Positions 52,008-61,747 of a DNA stretch of 64,000 bases are shown piece by piece (the stretch's first letter is position 1; each line of letters starts with the position of its first letter). Source of the stretch: Treponema berlinense (GTDB lineage: Bacteria > Spirochaetota > Spirochaetia > Treponematales > Treponemataceae); assembly GCF_900167025.1 (NCBI RefSeq), contig NZ_FUXC01000005.1, positions 62,001 through 126,000 on the forward strand, given 5' to 3'. The notes below the pieces were generated by a model, which worked only from the letters and a program-made list of their open reading frames with translations, was not told where the DNA came from and made no database searches. The position numbers and the translations under genes were made by a program.

Positions 52008-52799
52008 ATGGCAGAACGGCTGGATAAACTTCATTTGGACGGATATTCAATTCTTCAGGATAAAAAAAAGTTCTGTTATGGAATTGATGCCGTTCTTTTG
52101 GCGGATTTTGCCTTAAAAAATACAAAAAGCAGGATTAAAGATTTTGAGACGAACAAGGATTTTTTGTTTATTGACCTTGGAACTGGAAACGGAATAATTC
52201 CAATTCTTCTTGCCGCAAAAACCGGGCCGCGTGTAAAAATTAAGGGAATTGAAATTCAGACGGAAATTGCAGAAATGGCTTGCCGTTCTGTAAAAATAAA
52301 TTCGCTTGAAGAACGGATTGAAATTCTGGAAGGTGATATAAAAAAAATTCCCCAAAATTTAAAAGGCGGATTTGCGCAGGCAGTTGTTTCTAATCCGCCG
52401 TATATGGTCGTTTCTCAGGGGCGTCAGAGCGATAATTTTGCAAAAATGGTTGCCCGCCAGGAAATTTTGTGTTGTCTTGAAGATGTTGTTCGTGCCGCGG
52501 ATTTTTTGCTTGAAGACGGTGGAAACTTTTTTATGATTCATCGTGCCGGAAGACTGAACGACATTTTTTTTGCGCTTGAAAAGTCCGGCTTTAAAAATTT
52601 TTTTTGGCAGAACGTAAAACCTTTTAAGGAAAAGGACGCGACAATGGTTTTGATTATGGCGAAAAAAAATCTGGCGCAAAAAAACAAAACTGAAATTTCT
52701 GAAGGTGATGAAAAAGTTCAGCTTGAAGATTTGATAATTTATGACGAGGAAGGAAAATATACTCAAAAAATTCTAGAAATTTACGGCCGAAGCTCTTAA
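52008..52799 (+). CDS. tRNA1(Val) adenine methyltransferase-like (TrmN6 family)
   Basis: A 263-aa class I methyltransferase. The SAM-binding motif is FIDLGTGNGIIPILLA near residue 47 and the adenine-N6 catalytic motif is VVSNPPYM near 125. The family includes TrmN6, which methylates A37 of tRNA-Val, but other adenine methyltransferases share the motif. It follows directly on the nucleoside phosphorylase gene with no gap. Confidence 0.85.
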   Translation: MAERLDKLHLDGYSILQDKKKFCYGIDAVLLADFALKNTKSRIKDFETNKDFLFIDLGTGNGIIPILLAAKTGPRVKIKGIEIQTEIAEMACRSVKINSLEERIEILEGDIKKIPQNLKGGFAQAVVSNPPYMVVSQGRQSDNFAKMVARQEILCCLEDVVRAADFLLEDGGNFFMIHRAGRLNDIFFALEKSGFKNFFWQNVKPFKEKDATMVLIMAKKNLAQKNKTEISEGDEKVQLEDLIIYDEEGKYTQKILEIYGRSS

Positions 52800-52952
52800 A
52801 AACGCAATTAAAAAATGATATTTTGTTGATCTTGGAGTTTTCCGTAAAAACTTTATAAAATTCTGTCAAAAAAAAATGAAAAAATAAACGCAAAATTAGC
52901 GAAAAAAAATAAATTATGATTTATAATAAATTTGTTATTTTTTTGGAGTTTT

Positions 52953-54677
52953 ATGTTGGTTAAGAATTTTAAAGACATTTCATTCAGTTCTTTTGAAGCT
53001 CTTGTTGATATTTTGAGCGACTGTACAGATTCATTTTTGGTTTTGCTTGATGTAGAAAATAATTCGGTCTTTATTTCTGAGCAGGCCGGTGCAATATTTG
53101 ACCTTCCCGGCAAAAAATTTCATCATGCAACCGACATTTTGCTGAGGCTTGTTGCAAAAGAAGACCAAAGTCTTTTTTCTAATGAGCTGGACGATGTTAT
53201 TTCCGGAAAAAAAGACAATTTTAATTTAAATTATCGCGCTTTGACAAAAAGCCATAATTCAACCTGGGTAAATTTGCGCGGAAAAATAGTCTGCTTTGGC
53301 GAAGAAAAAAAATCAATTTTGGTCGGAAGAATTGAAATTATCGACGATATTATTCAGCTTGACGATGTTTCAAAACTGCCTACAGAAGTTCAGCTCAGAA
53401 AAGATTTTGATAAAGTTTACAAACAGAAAGAAAAACTCAGCGGATTTATTATGAAAATCGACGTTGACAAAATGGGCGAAATAAATGAGCGGCATGGAAC
53501 TCGTGTCGGAGATTTTATTCTTTCTATGATTTCTGATTCTGTTAAACGCAGCATAAAAAACTTTGGAGTTGCGTACAAAATAAACAGCGATGAATTTATC
53601 TGCATGAACCTGAAAGGAGCGACCGCCGTTGATGCGAGTTTGTTCTATCAAAATTTAAAACGCTCCCTTGCCGAAGCTGAGCAGCGGATTGATTATGAAG
53701 AAGTTTTTACGGTTTCTGCCGGTGCAGTTGCGTTTTTTAAGGACAGCGTGCAGCTTGACGATTTGTTAAAAAAGGCAAATTTTACGGTTTCTGTGGCAAA
53801 AGAAAAGGGCGGAAACAACCTTTCCATGTTCAATGCTACGGATTATTCAAAACATCAGCGCGACTTAAAACTTCAGGAAAAATTGCGCCTTGCAATAAAG
53901 AATAATTACGAAGGATTTCAGATTTTTTATCAGCCGGTTGTGGACGCAAAAAATATTTATCTGGACAGCGACAAGACAATTACAAACGTGATTGGAGCCG
54001 AAGGACTGATGCGCTATTCCTGTCCTGAATTCGGTGTTGTTTCGCCAGAAGAATTTATTCCGATTCTTGAAAAAACCGGACTTATAATTCCTGTGAGCCG
54101 CTGGCTTTTTAAAACTGGTTTTAAGCAATGCTGGGAATGGAATAAGGTTCAAAAAGATTTTCATTTGAGCCTGAATCTTTCGTATATTCAGGTAAAAAAA
54201 AGCGACATTTTGACAGATGTTCAAATGGCTTTGATGAATTCTGGCGTAAAACCGGAAAATATTACGCTTGAACTGACAGAAAGCGGTTATATGGACGATA
54301 TTCATGAACTGGAAACTTTGGTTCACAGTTTTAATAAACTCGGATTAAAGGTTGACATTGATGACTTTGGAACCGGATATTCAAATTTGCGCTATTTGCA
54401 GTATCTTAACGCTTATACCTTAAAACTCGACTATTCATTTGTTCATAAGGCGACTGGCGGAGATCAGGGCGACAGTTACGTTATAAAGCACATTACGCAG
54501 ATGGCGCATGAATTGAACTTGAAAGTTTGTATGGAAGGAATTGAAGTTGCCGAAGATATTGATAAACTAAAAGTTTATGATCCGGATAAATTCCAGGGAT
54601 TTTATTTTGGACGGCCTTGCACGGCTGATCAGTTCCGGGAAAAATATATTCGCTCGGATGTTCGTTTTGACAGATAA
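52953..54677 (+). CDS. c-di-GMP phosphodiesterase with PAS and degenerate GGDEF
   Basis: A 574-aa cytoplasmic protein with GGAG before the ATG at 52953. A PAS-like domain covers about 15-125, a GGDEF domain about 145-290, and an EAL domain about 305-560. The GGDEF signature is INSDEF, so cyclase activity is unlikely. The EAL motif reads EGL, but all catalytic residues are present: Glu of EGL, Asn in LNLSYIQ, Glu in ELTESG, Asp-Asp in DIDDFGTGYS, Lys in LKLDYSF, Glu in MEGIE and Gln in QGFYFGRP. It probably hydrolyses c-di-GMP, linking a sensed signal to motility or surface attachment. Confidence 0.92.
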   Translation: MLVKNFKDISFSSFEALVDILSDCTDSFLVLLDVENNSVFISEQAGAIFDLPGKKFHHATDILLRLVAKEDQSLFSNELDDVISGKKDNFNLNYRALTKSHNSTWVNLRGKIVCFGEEKKSILVGRIEIIDDIIQLDDVSKLPTEVQLRKDFDKVYKQKEKLSGFIMKIDVDKMGEINERHGTRVGDFILSMISDSVKRSIKNFGVAYKINSDEFICMNLKGATAVDASLFYQNLKRSLAEAEQRIDYEEVFTVSAGAVAFFKDSVQLDDLLKKANFTVSVAKEKGGNNLSMFNATDYSKHQRDLKLQEKLRLAIKNNYEGFQIFYQPVVDAKNIYLDSDKTITNVIGAEGLMRYSCPEFGVVSPEEFIPILEKTGLIIPVSRWLFKTGFKQCWEWNKVQKDFHLSLNLSYIQVKKSDILTDVQMALMNSGVKPENITLELTESGYMDDIHELETLVHSFNKLGLKVDIDDFGTGYSNLRYLQYLNAYTLKLDYSFVHKATGGDQGDSYVIKHITQMAHELNLKVCMEGIEVAEDIDKLKVYDPDKFQGFYFGRPCTADQFREKYIRSDVRFDR

Positions 54678-54701
54678 ATAAAAACCGGCGGAAAAATAAT
54701 G

Positions 54702-54736
54702 GTTTGCGGACTAAAGATAAAAATCTGTCCGCAAAC
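54702..54736. terminator. Hairpin between convergent genes
   Basis: A perfect 10-bp stem GTTTGCGGAC/GTCCGCAAAC with a 15-nt A/T-rich loop. There is a T6 stretch about 8 nt further on the plus side. It probably ends the EAL gene. Confidence 0.65.
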
Positions 54737-54748
54737 TCTGCATGTTTT

Positions 54749-55978
54749 TTAGATAAAGTGCTTTAATTCAACGTGTTCAAACTGCCTTGTTTTTACAGCT
54801 ACAACATAGCTTCCGAAAACAGCGGAAACTGCATCGAAGGCTGCTGCAAAACTGCAAAAAACAGGAGCGGCTGGACGCAAAAGAAGATAACCGGATTCAA
54901 AACCGCGGCTGTATATTGTGCAGAGAATTGTAAGCGCTACAAAAGTTCCTCCGGTTGGAAGAGAAGAAAGGACAAAACTTATTACAAGCGACGCGCAAAA
55001 AATCCACAGAATATCAAAAAAAGCGAATCCCAAGCTTGAATAAGAACGCAAGATCATAACAAAACAGATTGTTGTTACTAAGGCCGAACCTCCGCGTGCA
55101 AAAATCGAAAACAGCGGAATTGTAACGTCAGAAGACGGCTGGTGAACTCCAAGACTTTCGCGGGCATGGCGGAGATTTACCTGAAGAGAAAGGTTTGAGT
55201 CGCCAGAAAAAAACGCTGTGATTATCGGGGTAATGCAGGCGTAAATTGCGTGATACGGATGCTGGTCTTTGCACAAAAAATAAAGAATAAGCGGATAAAT
55301 CAATCCAAGCACGAGAACAAAATCGACCAAAAGCATTATAAAAAGCGGAGTATATGTTCCTGAAGCAAAAACCGGGCGTGCAGAAAACATCCACCAGGCA
55401 GAAATTGCAATCATGCCGACAGAAAGCCATTCGATAAAAAATGACATAATTGAATAGCAGAGTTTTGCCGCAGAATCCAAAAAGGAGATTACAGGTTTTG
55501 AGACGCTTTGGTCTGTTGTACAGCCGGCTCCTGCAAATCCTGCAAAAATAAAGCAAGGCAGGAGATATGCTCCGTGCAGCAGGGCTTCAAAGCCGGAATA
55601 CGGAAAAAGCTGCATTGTGAGCGACTTAATGTCGATTGCCGGAAGAGAAGACATTTTTTCGCCAGTAATCGGAATTCTAGGAAGTTTTACAATTAAAATG
55701 GAAAGAAGACCGAGAAGTGCGAGAATCAGCGTTGTTCCGAAAACTGCGATTATTGTCCATAGCGCTGTTTTTCCGAGGAGTTTTGTGCTCCTTAACTGGA
55801 ATACGGCGGTTGAAACTCCAAAAAAAAGAAGCGGAAGAAGTGTGTATCTTCCAAATCTGACAGAAAATTCACTCAAAGAAGCAACAACAGACGCTATTGC
55901 AGTGTTGTTTGCCGGAAGAATAAAAGCCGCTCCAAGTCCAAGAGCTATTGCAATCAAATATTTAATCCAAAGTTTCAT
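54749..55978 (-). CDS. Dicarboxylate/amino acid:cation symporter (SDF family)
   Basis: A 409-aa polytopic membrane protein. The start at 55978 (MKLWIKYLIAIALG) is the family N-terminus; a longer frame would overlap the divergent gene with low-complexity sequence and is rejected. Features of the GltP/DctA type are TLLPLLFFGVS in TM2 and the second-half STP/NMDGT-region counterparts SSLPTGGTFVALTILCTIYS and FDAVSAVFGSYVVAV. It imports glutamate, aspartate or C4-dicarboxylates with Na+ or H+. The typical NMDGT Asp is replaced here, so substrate use may differ. Confidence 0.82.
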   Translation of the reverse strand: MKLWIKYLIAIALGLGAAFILPANNTAIASVVASLSEFSVRFGRYTLLPLLFFGVSTAVFQLRSTKLLGKTALWTIIAVFGTTLILALLGLLSILIVKLPRIPITGEKMSSLPAIDIKSLTMQLFPYSGFEALLHGAYLLPCFIFAGFAGAGCTTDQSVSKPVISFLDSAAKLCYSIMSFFIEWLSVGMIAISAWWMFSARPVFASGTYTPLFIMLLVDFVLVLGLIYPLILYFLCKDQHPYHAIYACITPIITAFFSGDSNLSLQVNLRHARESLGVHQPSSDVTIPLFSIFARGGSALVTTICFVMILRSYSSLGFAFFDILWIFCASLVISFVLSSLPTGGTFVALTILCTIYSRGFESGYLLLRPAAPVFCSFAAAFDAVSAVFGSYVVAVKTRQFEHVELKHFI

Positions 55979-56011
55979 AATGAATAAAATTATATTAAAA
56001 AAATCCGCCCT

Positions 56012-56040
56012 TTGCCATATATAACCGGTAATGATATAAT
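56012..56040 (+). promoter_or_regulatory. Promoter of the 251-aa hypothetical gene, leaderless type
   Basis: TTGCCA (56012-56017), a 17-bp spacer and perfect TATAAT (56035-56040), 8 nt before the ATG. Confidence 0.65.
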
Positions 56041-56048
56041 TACTTTCT

Positions 56049-56804
56049 ATGGACAAGACAATTCTTATTGCTGGAAAAGAAGTTCCGGCCGGAAAAGATT
56101 TAGCTTCTTCTGCTGTTTTACATGGAAGAACTGTTTTTATTACTGCCGAAAGCGATGCGACGGATACAGGTTTGGCGGACGGTTCAAATCCTGTTGCCTG
56201 GAACAAAGGCTCTGCTCTTTCTTCGCGTTCCCTTTTAATTTCTGCATCGAACAAAAACGGCCACCTTGATGAAGCTGTCTTGATTTTTGATGAAGAATAT
56301 TTTGCTCCAAAATTTGGAGTTCCCGGTCCTGCCGAAAGCACACGTGCCTGCGACGAATTGATTTTGGGCTATCAGTATCTGACTGCGGAACTTTTGTTGC
56401 GCTTTAACCAACGAAAAATTGCCGGCTTAGAAAAAAATCCCGGAAAAATTGTTTTTGTCTATAAACCAAATGTGAACGAGGCGGATGCCGTAAAAAATCC
56501 AAATCTCCGTCTTGAAAACCGGATTCTTTCTAAAACCCTTGTTGCTTCGGCCTCGGTCGCATTTAAGGTCTTTGCTGAAAATTTTGCGGCTTCAGTTTGC
56601 GAAGCGGACGACGTTATTCCAGTTTTGGTTGAATGTGATTCTTCTAACGAGCTTTCAAAAAACGACATTGCTTTTATGGCCTGGCTTTGCGAATATCTTT
56701 CTAAACTTGACGACTTAAAAAAAGAGCTTTCTGCAAAACAGAAGGTGAGCTGGATAAAGGCAGGAGCAAAAGTTCCTGGGGGATTTGGAATTTTTAAAAA
56801 ATAG
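56049..56804 (+). CDS. Hypothetical protein, Rossmann/SDR-like
   Basis: A 251-aa soluble protein I do not recognise with certainty. The alternating strand/helix pattern resembles a short-chain-dehydrogenase fold, but the glycine-rich nucleotide motif (TGxxxGxG) is absent; the start reads ILIAGKEVPAGKDLASSA. No YxxxK catalytic pair stands out. It may be a non-catalytic relative. It shares the intergenic region with the divergent symporter and is 41 nt upstream of the MgtC-type gene. Confidence 0.6.
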   Translation: MDKTILIAGKEVPAGKDLASSAVLHGRTVFITAESDATDTGLADGSNPVAWNKGSALSSRSLLISASNKNGHLDEAVLIFDEEYFAPKFGVPGPAESTRACDELILGYQYLTAELLLRFNQRKIAGLEKNPGKIVFVYKPNVNEADAVKNPNLRLENRILSKTLVASASVAFKVFAENFAASVCEADDVIPVLVECDSSNELSKNDIAFMAWLCEYLSKLDDLKKELSAKQKVSWIKAGAKVPGGFGIFKK

Positions 56805-56845
56805 GGAAGTTCAAAAAGCAACTGCCTGAATTGTCTGGATTTTTT

Positions 56846-57508
56846 ATGAGTGATTTTTTTATTTCTTGCGTGTTTAAAATTATTTTGTCGTTTATAGCAG
56901 GCTTTGTTTTTGGTCTGGAACGAAAATTTCGCCAGCAGGTTGTTGGAATGCGCACTTTGATTTTAATCTGCTGTTCTTCGGCCATGCTTTCGATTTTGTC
57001 CGAATGGATTGCAATTCAAAGTGGAGCGGCTGACACTGCGCGTATTGCTGCCGGCGTAATCAGCGGAATTGGTTTTTTAGGTGCTGGCGTAATTATGAAA
57101 ACCGGACTCAACGTAAAAGGTTTGACTTCGGCGGCGGTTATTTGGGCAGATTCGACTATCGGGCTTTGCATTGGAGAAGGGCTTTATATTCCTTCGTTTT
57201 TTCTTTTGACAGTTTTTATTCTGTCTCTGGTTTTGCTCGAAAAAATTGAAAAAAGATGGTTTCCTGCAGGACGCTCAAAATCGCTTCATCTTACTTTTAA
57301 TGTCGGAAAAATGGACATGACGCATTTGCGTAAAGTTGTTATTGAAACAGGTTTTGTGATTAACGATGTGAATATTACGCAGTTGCTCGAAACAGAGCAG
57401 ACGATTGTCCATTATTCTGTGAGCGCTCCAAAAATCAACGATTATTCAAAATTTATTGACGAGTTGAATAAGGTTGCGCCTCTTTTAGAAGTTTCGATTA
57501 CAGGTTAA
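56846..57508 (+). CDS. MgtC/SapB-family membrane protein
   Basis: A 220-aa protein with four to five N-terminal helices (to about residue 135) and a C-terminal cytoplasmic ACT-like domain. The family core FVFGLERKFRQQVVGMRTLI, ISGIGFLGAGVIMKTG and NVKGLTSAAVIWADSTIGL is intact. MgtC proteins affect Mg2+ homeostasis and phosphate or ATP metabolism in other bacteria. Start 56846 has GGA 8 nt upstream; an in-frame TTG earlier is less likely. Confidence 0.92.
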   Translation: MSDFFISCVFKIILSFIAGFVFGLERKFRQQVVGMRTLILICCSSAMLSILSEWIAIQSGAADTARIAAGVISGIGFLGAGVIMKTGLNVKGLTSAAVIWADSTIGLCIGEGLYIPSFFLLTVFILSLVLLEKIEKRWFPAGRSKSLHLTFNVGKMDMTHLRKVVIETGFVINDVNITQLLETEQTIVHYSVSAPKINDYSKFIDELNKVAPLLEVSITG

Positions 57509-57537
57509 TAATTGCGGATTAAGTCAATTGCGAATGA

Positions 57538-57566
57538 TTGAATAAACTTTTTTAATCGCCTAGAAT
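57538..57566 (+). promoter_or_regulatory. Promoter of the XPB-type helicase gene, leaderless type
   Basis: TTGAAT (57538-57543), a 17-bp spacer and TAGAAT (57561-57566), 8 nt before the ATG. No Shine-Dalgarno. Confidence 0.55.
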
Positions 57567-57574
57567 AATCTGTT

Positions 57575-59392
57575 ATGCAATTTGATAATCCGTTAATTGT
57601 TCAAAGTGACAGAACTCTGCTTCTTGATGTACATGCTCCGCGTGCAGCCGAATGCCGCAATGCGCTGATTCCCTTTGCCGAGCTTGAACGGTCTCCCGAA
57701 CATTTGCATACTTACCGTTTAACTGCGCTTTCTTTGTGGAATGCTTCCGGCGCAGGTTTTAAACCTGAACAGGCGATTGGCGTTCTTAAGGAATTTGCGC
57801 GTTACGATGTGCCACAGTCTGTCGAGCAGTGGATTTTGGAAACTGCCGGCCGTTTTGGAAAACTGCGTCTTGTGCAGGGACCGAAAATTGAAGTTCCTTT
57901 GACTGCGGCTAACTCTGAAGGCGAAAAAGGCTCTAAACAGGTTACGGAAGAATATTTGTATTTGGTGACAGAAAGTTCTCTCGTTTACCGCGAAATTGCC
58001 GCCTGTAGCGTTGGAAAAAAAATGCTGACCGAGTGTCAGTATGAAGAGCCTGCCGGAATAAGCGAAGATAAAAAAGTAAAGGTTTCCGAAAACGAAAAAC
58101 GCAACTGCTTTATGCTGCATTTGACCGACCGTGGAACTGTAAAGCAGGACTTGCTGAGACTTGGCTGGCCTGTAAAAGACGACGTCCCTCTGGCAGAAGG
58201 CGAGCCTTTGGAAGTAAACCTTCGGAAAGTGACTAATTCTGGACGTCCTTTTGAACTTCGCAATTATCAAAAAGAAGCGGCCGCAGCTCTTGTCGGCGAT
58301 AAAGGTCCTGGAACCGGATTTGGCACCATTGTCCTTCCATGTGGAGCAGGAAAAACAGTTGTTGGTATGACGGTAATGGATTTATTAAAGACCAGCACTC
58401 TGATTATTACGACAAATATTTCTGCTGTGCATCAGTGGATTGATGAGCTTGTCGACAAAACCGACCTTCCGCGCGATATGATTGCAGAATATACCGGAGA
58501 AAACAAAGTTGTAAAGCCTGTTACAGTTGCAACCTATCAGATTTTAACATGGCGTCCGGAAAAAGACGGACCTTATCCGCATTTTGCGCTTTTTAGGCAG
58601 CGCAATTGGGGACTTATAATTTACGACGAAGTGCACATGCTTCCGGCTCCTGTTTTTCGCGTGACGGCAGAAATTCAGGCGATTCGCCGTGTCGGACTTA
58701 CTGCGACTTTGGTGCGCGAAGACGGATGCGAGGGAAACGTTTTTAGCCTTGTTGGTCCAAAACGCTACGATGTTCCGTGGAAAGACCTTGAAGTTACGGG
58801 CTGGATTGCTTCCGCCGAATGTATTGAATTGCGGTTGGATTTGAGCAGCGACAAAGAGCTTGAATATGCAGTTGCTCCTCTGAGAAAAAAACACCGGATT
58901 GCAAGTGAAAATCCTGAAAAATATAAAATCGTCGAAAAACTCGTAAAAGAAAATCCCGAAGACAAAATTCTGGTTATCGGACAGTATCTGGAGCAGCTCG
59001 GCGAAATTGCAAAAATGCTGAAAGTGCCTGTCATAACCGGAAAAACTCCGAATGAAGAGCGCGATCAGATTTATGCAAAATTCAGGTCGGGCGAAATTCG
59101 GGTTCTGGTTGTTTCAAAAGTTGCAAATTTTGCAATTGATTTGCCGGATGCAAGCATGGCGATTCAGGTGAGCGGAACTTTTGGAAGCCGTCAGGAAGAA
59201 GCCCAGCGTCTTGGCAGAATTCTGCGCCCGAAAGAGCGAAAAAGCCGTTTCTTTACGCTGATTACGCGAAACACGGTCGAAGAAGATTTTGGTTCTAATC
59301 GTCAGAAATTTCTGGCGGAACAAGGATATGCTTACCGCGTCGTGAGAGTTTCCAATTCAACAGAACTGGTGCTTTCAGATTGCTGTAATTAA
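57575..59392 (+). CDS. XPB/Rad25-type DNA helicase
   Basis: A 605-aa superfamily 2 helicase. Residues 1-225 form an N-terminal region like the XPB damage-recognition part. Walker A is LPCGAGKTVVGMT near 250, DEVH is in IIYDEVHMLPAPVF near 350, the XPB hallmark RED motif is in ATLVREDGCEGNVF near 375, and motif VI is EEAQRLGRILRPKE near 545. Bacterial XPB is a 3'-5' DNA-dependent translocase, probably in DNA repair. It is encoded with the 734-aa partner that follows. Confidence 0.92.
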   Translation: MQFDNPLIVQSDRTLLLDVHAPRAAECRNALIPFAELERSPEHLHTYRLTALSLWNASGAGFKPEQAIGVLKEFARYDVPQSVEQWILETAGRFGKLRLVQGPKIEVPLTAANSEGEKGSKQVTEEYLYLVTESSLVYREIAACSVGKKMLTECQYEEPAGISEDKKVKVSENEKRNCFMLHLTDRGTVKQDLLRLGWPVKDDVPLAEGEPLEVNLRKVTNSGRPFELRNYQKEAAAALVGDKGPGTGFGTIVLPCGAGKTVVGMTVMDLLKTSTLIITTNISAVHQWIDELVDKTDLPRDMIAEYTGENKVVKPVTVATYQILTWRPEKDGPYPHFALFRQRNWGLIIYDEVHMLPAPVFRVTAEIQAIRRVGLTATLVREDGCEGNVFSLVGPKRYDVPWKDLEVTGWIASAECIELRLDLSSDKELEYAVAPLRKKHRIASENPEKYKIVEKLVKENPEDKILVIGQYLEQLGEIAKMLKVPVITGKTPNEERDQIYAKFRSGEIRVLVVSKVANFAIDLPDASMAIQVSGTFGSRQEEAQRLGRILRPKERKSRFFTLITRNTVEEDFGSNRQKFLAEQGYAYRVVRVSNSTELVLSDCCN

Positions 59393-59472
59393 AAAATGCG
59401 GTTGTTGAGCTGAACGGATTTATGCCGTCAGAAAAAATCAAAAAAAAGCCGTAGTTTTTGAGGGGGAATAAA

Positions 59473-61677
59473 ATGATAAAAGTTGATCCTAAGGTGCAGA
59501 GAATAATTGACTGGAGAGAAAGTTTTATAACTTTGCCGGATAATCATTTTTTTGAGCTTATTAGAATGTATCTGGGCGAAATTCATTCCCCGTTCAACAA
59601 GCAAAAACTCATTGAACAGCTCGGCGCTTTTTTGAGAAAAGAAGAAAACCGCCGCACAATAATCAATCTTCTGTCCGAAAGCGACATTTTAATTCTTGCC
59701 GCCGTTTATTATATTCCAAATGCGACAACCGAAAAACTTTCCAATTTTTTTGACAAAACAATCAATTTTGCAAAACTTTACGAGAGACTTTTAAATCTTG
59801 AAGAAAGACTCTTGATTTACCGCCACGGCGACAAAAATACGCGCAAAACCCTGATTTCGTTGAATCCTATGCTCGAAGATGAAATTCTTCCGCTTCTCAG
59901 CAAAAAAATTCTCTTGCCATTGCCGGTTCTCGAAACCCGGAACGAAGAAGTCCCTTTGTCGCTTACGCCGGAAAAACTTGCCGCCTTTATAAATTTTGTC
60001 TGCACAAATCCCGGACTTTGCAAGGCGGACGGAACTATAAAAAAACGCGATTGCGAAAAACTCGAAGAAATATTCGGTTCTGGAACAGCGCCTGTTTTTC
60101 AGCATATTTTTACCGCTTTTATAAATCTTTCGCTCGTAAAAGAAAATTTGAACGGTTATGAAATCGACGGTTCAAGACTGAATTCTTTTGCCGGGCTTGA
60201 CGAAAAACTTCAGTATGCTTATCTGTGTGTCGCGGGAATCGGACGCTTTAGCCGCACTGCTCTTATGAGCCAGGCAAAGCTCCTTCTCGAAACAGCAAAT
60301 TCCTTGCCGGCAACTGGTTTTGCGCGCACCTGCGTTTTGAGAACTGCATTTTTGCTTTTTGAAAAAGATCCTTCTTCATTTTCTTCGTCGGAGCGCGCTT
60401 TTGGTGGCGGACGTTTTAATTCGATTTTGGCCCGCGCTCAGGGAGAAGATGAAAATTCTTCGGCAAATTCGATTTTGGAAAATCCTTCTGCGGTTATGGA
60501 CAGACTCTGCGACAGCGCCGCAATGTTTGGAATTTTGCAGGAATACGGAAAGGACGAAAACGGCGAAACTGTTTTTGTAAAAGGCGGCGTTCTTTTTAAG
60601 AAGACTGTTTCTAGAACAGGAATTGGAGCCGAACCTGAGCTTCCTAAGGTTTTAAATATCGATCCGGCCTTTAATGTTACGGTTTTTCCGGGGCTTCCTC
60701 TGAAAGAGCTTTTACCGCTTATGAGAATTATGGACTTAAAGCAGTTTGATACTGCGGCGGTTTTTGAGATTACCAGAAAATCCATAATGCGCGCTTTGGA
60801 CAGCGGTTTGGCCGAAAAAGAAATTTTGGAAATTATAAAAAAATTCTGCGCTTATGAACTTCCGGAAAATCTTCTTGTGAGCATTGAGGACTGGAGCAAT
60901 TCTTATTCTTCTGCAAGCTTGTACAAAGGCTATGTTCTAAAAGTTGATGAAAAAAGCACAGTCCTGGTTCAGAACAACCCTTCGATTTCTCCGAAAATTT
61001 CTAAAATCATTGCACCCGGCGCATTTTTGCTGAACGTTGCCTCTGACGAAGAAGCTCAGAACCTGATAAAAGAGAGCGGACTGGACTTTATCGGAAGCAT
61101 TCAGACGCCAAAGAGCGAATTTTCCGGACCGGCTTTTCCAGTTTTTGAGATAAACAGAACTGCAGGAAGTGCGCTTTTGGGCGGTGGAACAGCACAGCTT
61201 AGGAGCGGAGCAATTTCTGAAAGCGAAGGAAGCGACAGTTACGGAGTTATAACTACGGACGAAGAAAGAAAAGAGCATTTTGATATGCTCCGCGGACTTT
61301 TGGACAAAATGGCGATTACTCCGGAGCAGAGGGAAGGACTTTTGCTCAGAATAAACAGAAAAATTATTTTGACTCCACAGCAGCTCAATGCGGACAGCGT
61401 AAAACTCGAACAAATTGAAGCGAATGGAATGGATTATCAGGGAAAAGTTCATGTTGCGGAAAGCGCAATTACTCAAAATATGATGCTTGAACTTGAATAC
61501 GACGACAAAAAAATGCCGGACGGACTTGCAATAATTGTTGGAACTCCAGTTTCTGTAGAAAAAAATCCGGTGGACAGCGTTGTTCATCTTGTCGTTGAGC
61601 CTGAACACGAAGAGAGAGCTTTTTCTCTTGGACAGGCACGCAACGTAAAGCGGATACGCGGTTCGGTTTTAAGATAA
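59473..61677 (+). CDS. Helicase-associated (XPB partner) protein with WYL-like end
   Basis: A 734-aa protein starting at 59473 with GGGGGA upstream. The N-terminal half is helical with repeated winged-helix-like units. Residues about 450-540 resemble the Helicase_C_3 domain seen beside bacterial XPB (ENLLVSIEDWSNSYSSASLY). The last 90 residues are a WYL-like domain (HVAESAITQNMMLELEYDDK, VVEPEHEERAFSLGQ). The gene lies 80 nt after the helicase. It likely helps load or regulate the helicase on DNA, as inference from position and domains. Confidence 0.75.
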   Translation: MIKVDPKVQRIIDWRESFITLPDNHFFELIRMYLGEIHSPFNKQKLIEQLGAFLRKEENRRTIINLLSESDILILAAVYYIPNATTEKLSNFFDKTINFAKLYERLLNLEERLLIYRHGDKNTRKTLISLNPMLEDEILPLLSKKILLPLPVLETRNEEVPLSLTPEKLAAFINFVCTNPGLCKADGTIKKRDCEKLEEIFGSGTAPVFQHIFTAFINLSLVKENLNGYEIDGSRLNSFAGLDEKLQYAYLCVAGIGRFSRTALMSQAKLLLETANSLPATGFARTCVLRTAFLLFEKDPSSFSSSERAFGGGRFNSILARAQGEDENSSANSILENPSAVMDRLCDSAAMFGILQEYGKDENGETVFVKGGVLFKKTVSRTGIGAEPELPKVLNIDPAFNVTVFPGLPLKELLPLMRIMDLKQFDTAAVFEITRKSIMRALDSGLAEKEILEIIKKFCAYELPENLLVSIEDWSNSYSSASLYKGYVLKVDEKSTVLVQNNPSISPKISKIIAPGAFLLNVASDEEAQNLIKESGLDFIGSIQTPKSEFSGPAFPVFEINRTAGSALLGGGTAQLRSGAISESEGSDSYGVITTDEERKEHFDMLRGLLDKMAITPEQREGLLLRINRKIILTPQQLNADSVKLEQIEANGMDYQGKVHVAESAITQNMMLELEYDDKKMPDGLAIIVGTPVSVEKNPVDSVVHLVVEPEHEERAFSLGQARNVKRIRGSVLR

Positions 61678-61689
61678 ATTGAAAAATTG

Positions 61690-61737
61690 TCCGTACGGCA
61701 AAGTAAACAAAATGCTTTTTCGTGCGGAGTTTTTTTT
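61690..61737 (+). terminator. Terminator of the XPB operon
   Basis: TCCGTACG pairs with CGTGCGGA (one G-T pair) and is followed by T8. Confidence 0.8.
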
Positions 61738-61747
61738 GTTTGACCGG

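Noticed and set aside
55979-56341. N-terminal extension of the symporter gene to 56341
   Set aside because: The extra 121 residues overlap the well-supported divergent gene at 56049, are of low complexity, and precede the normal family N-terminus.
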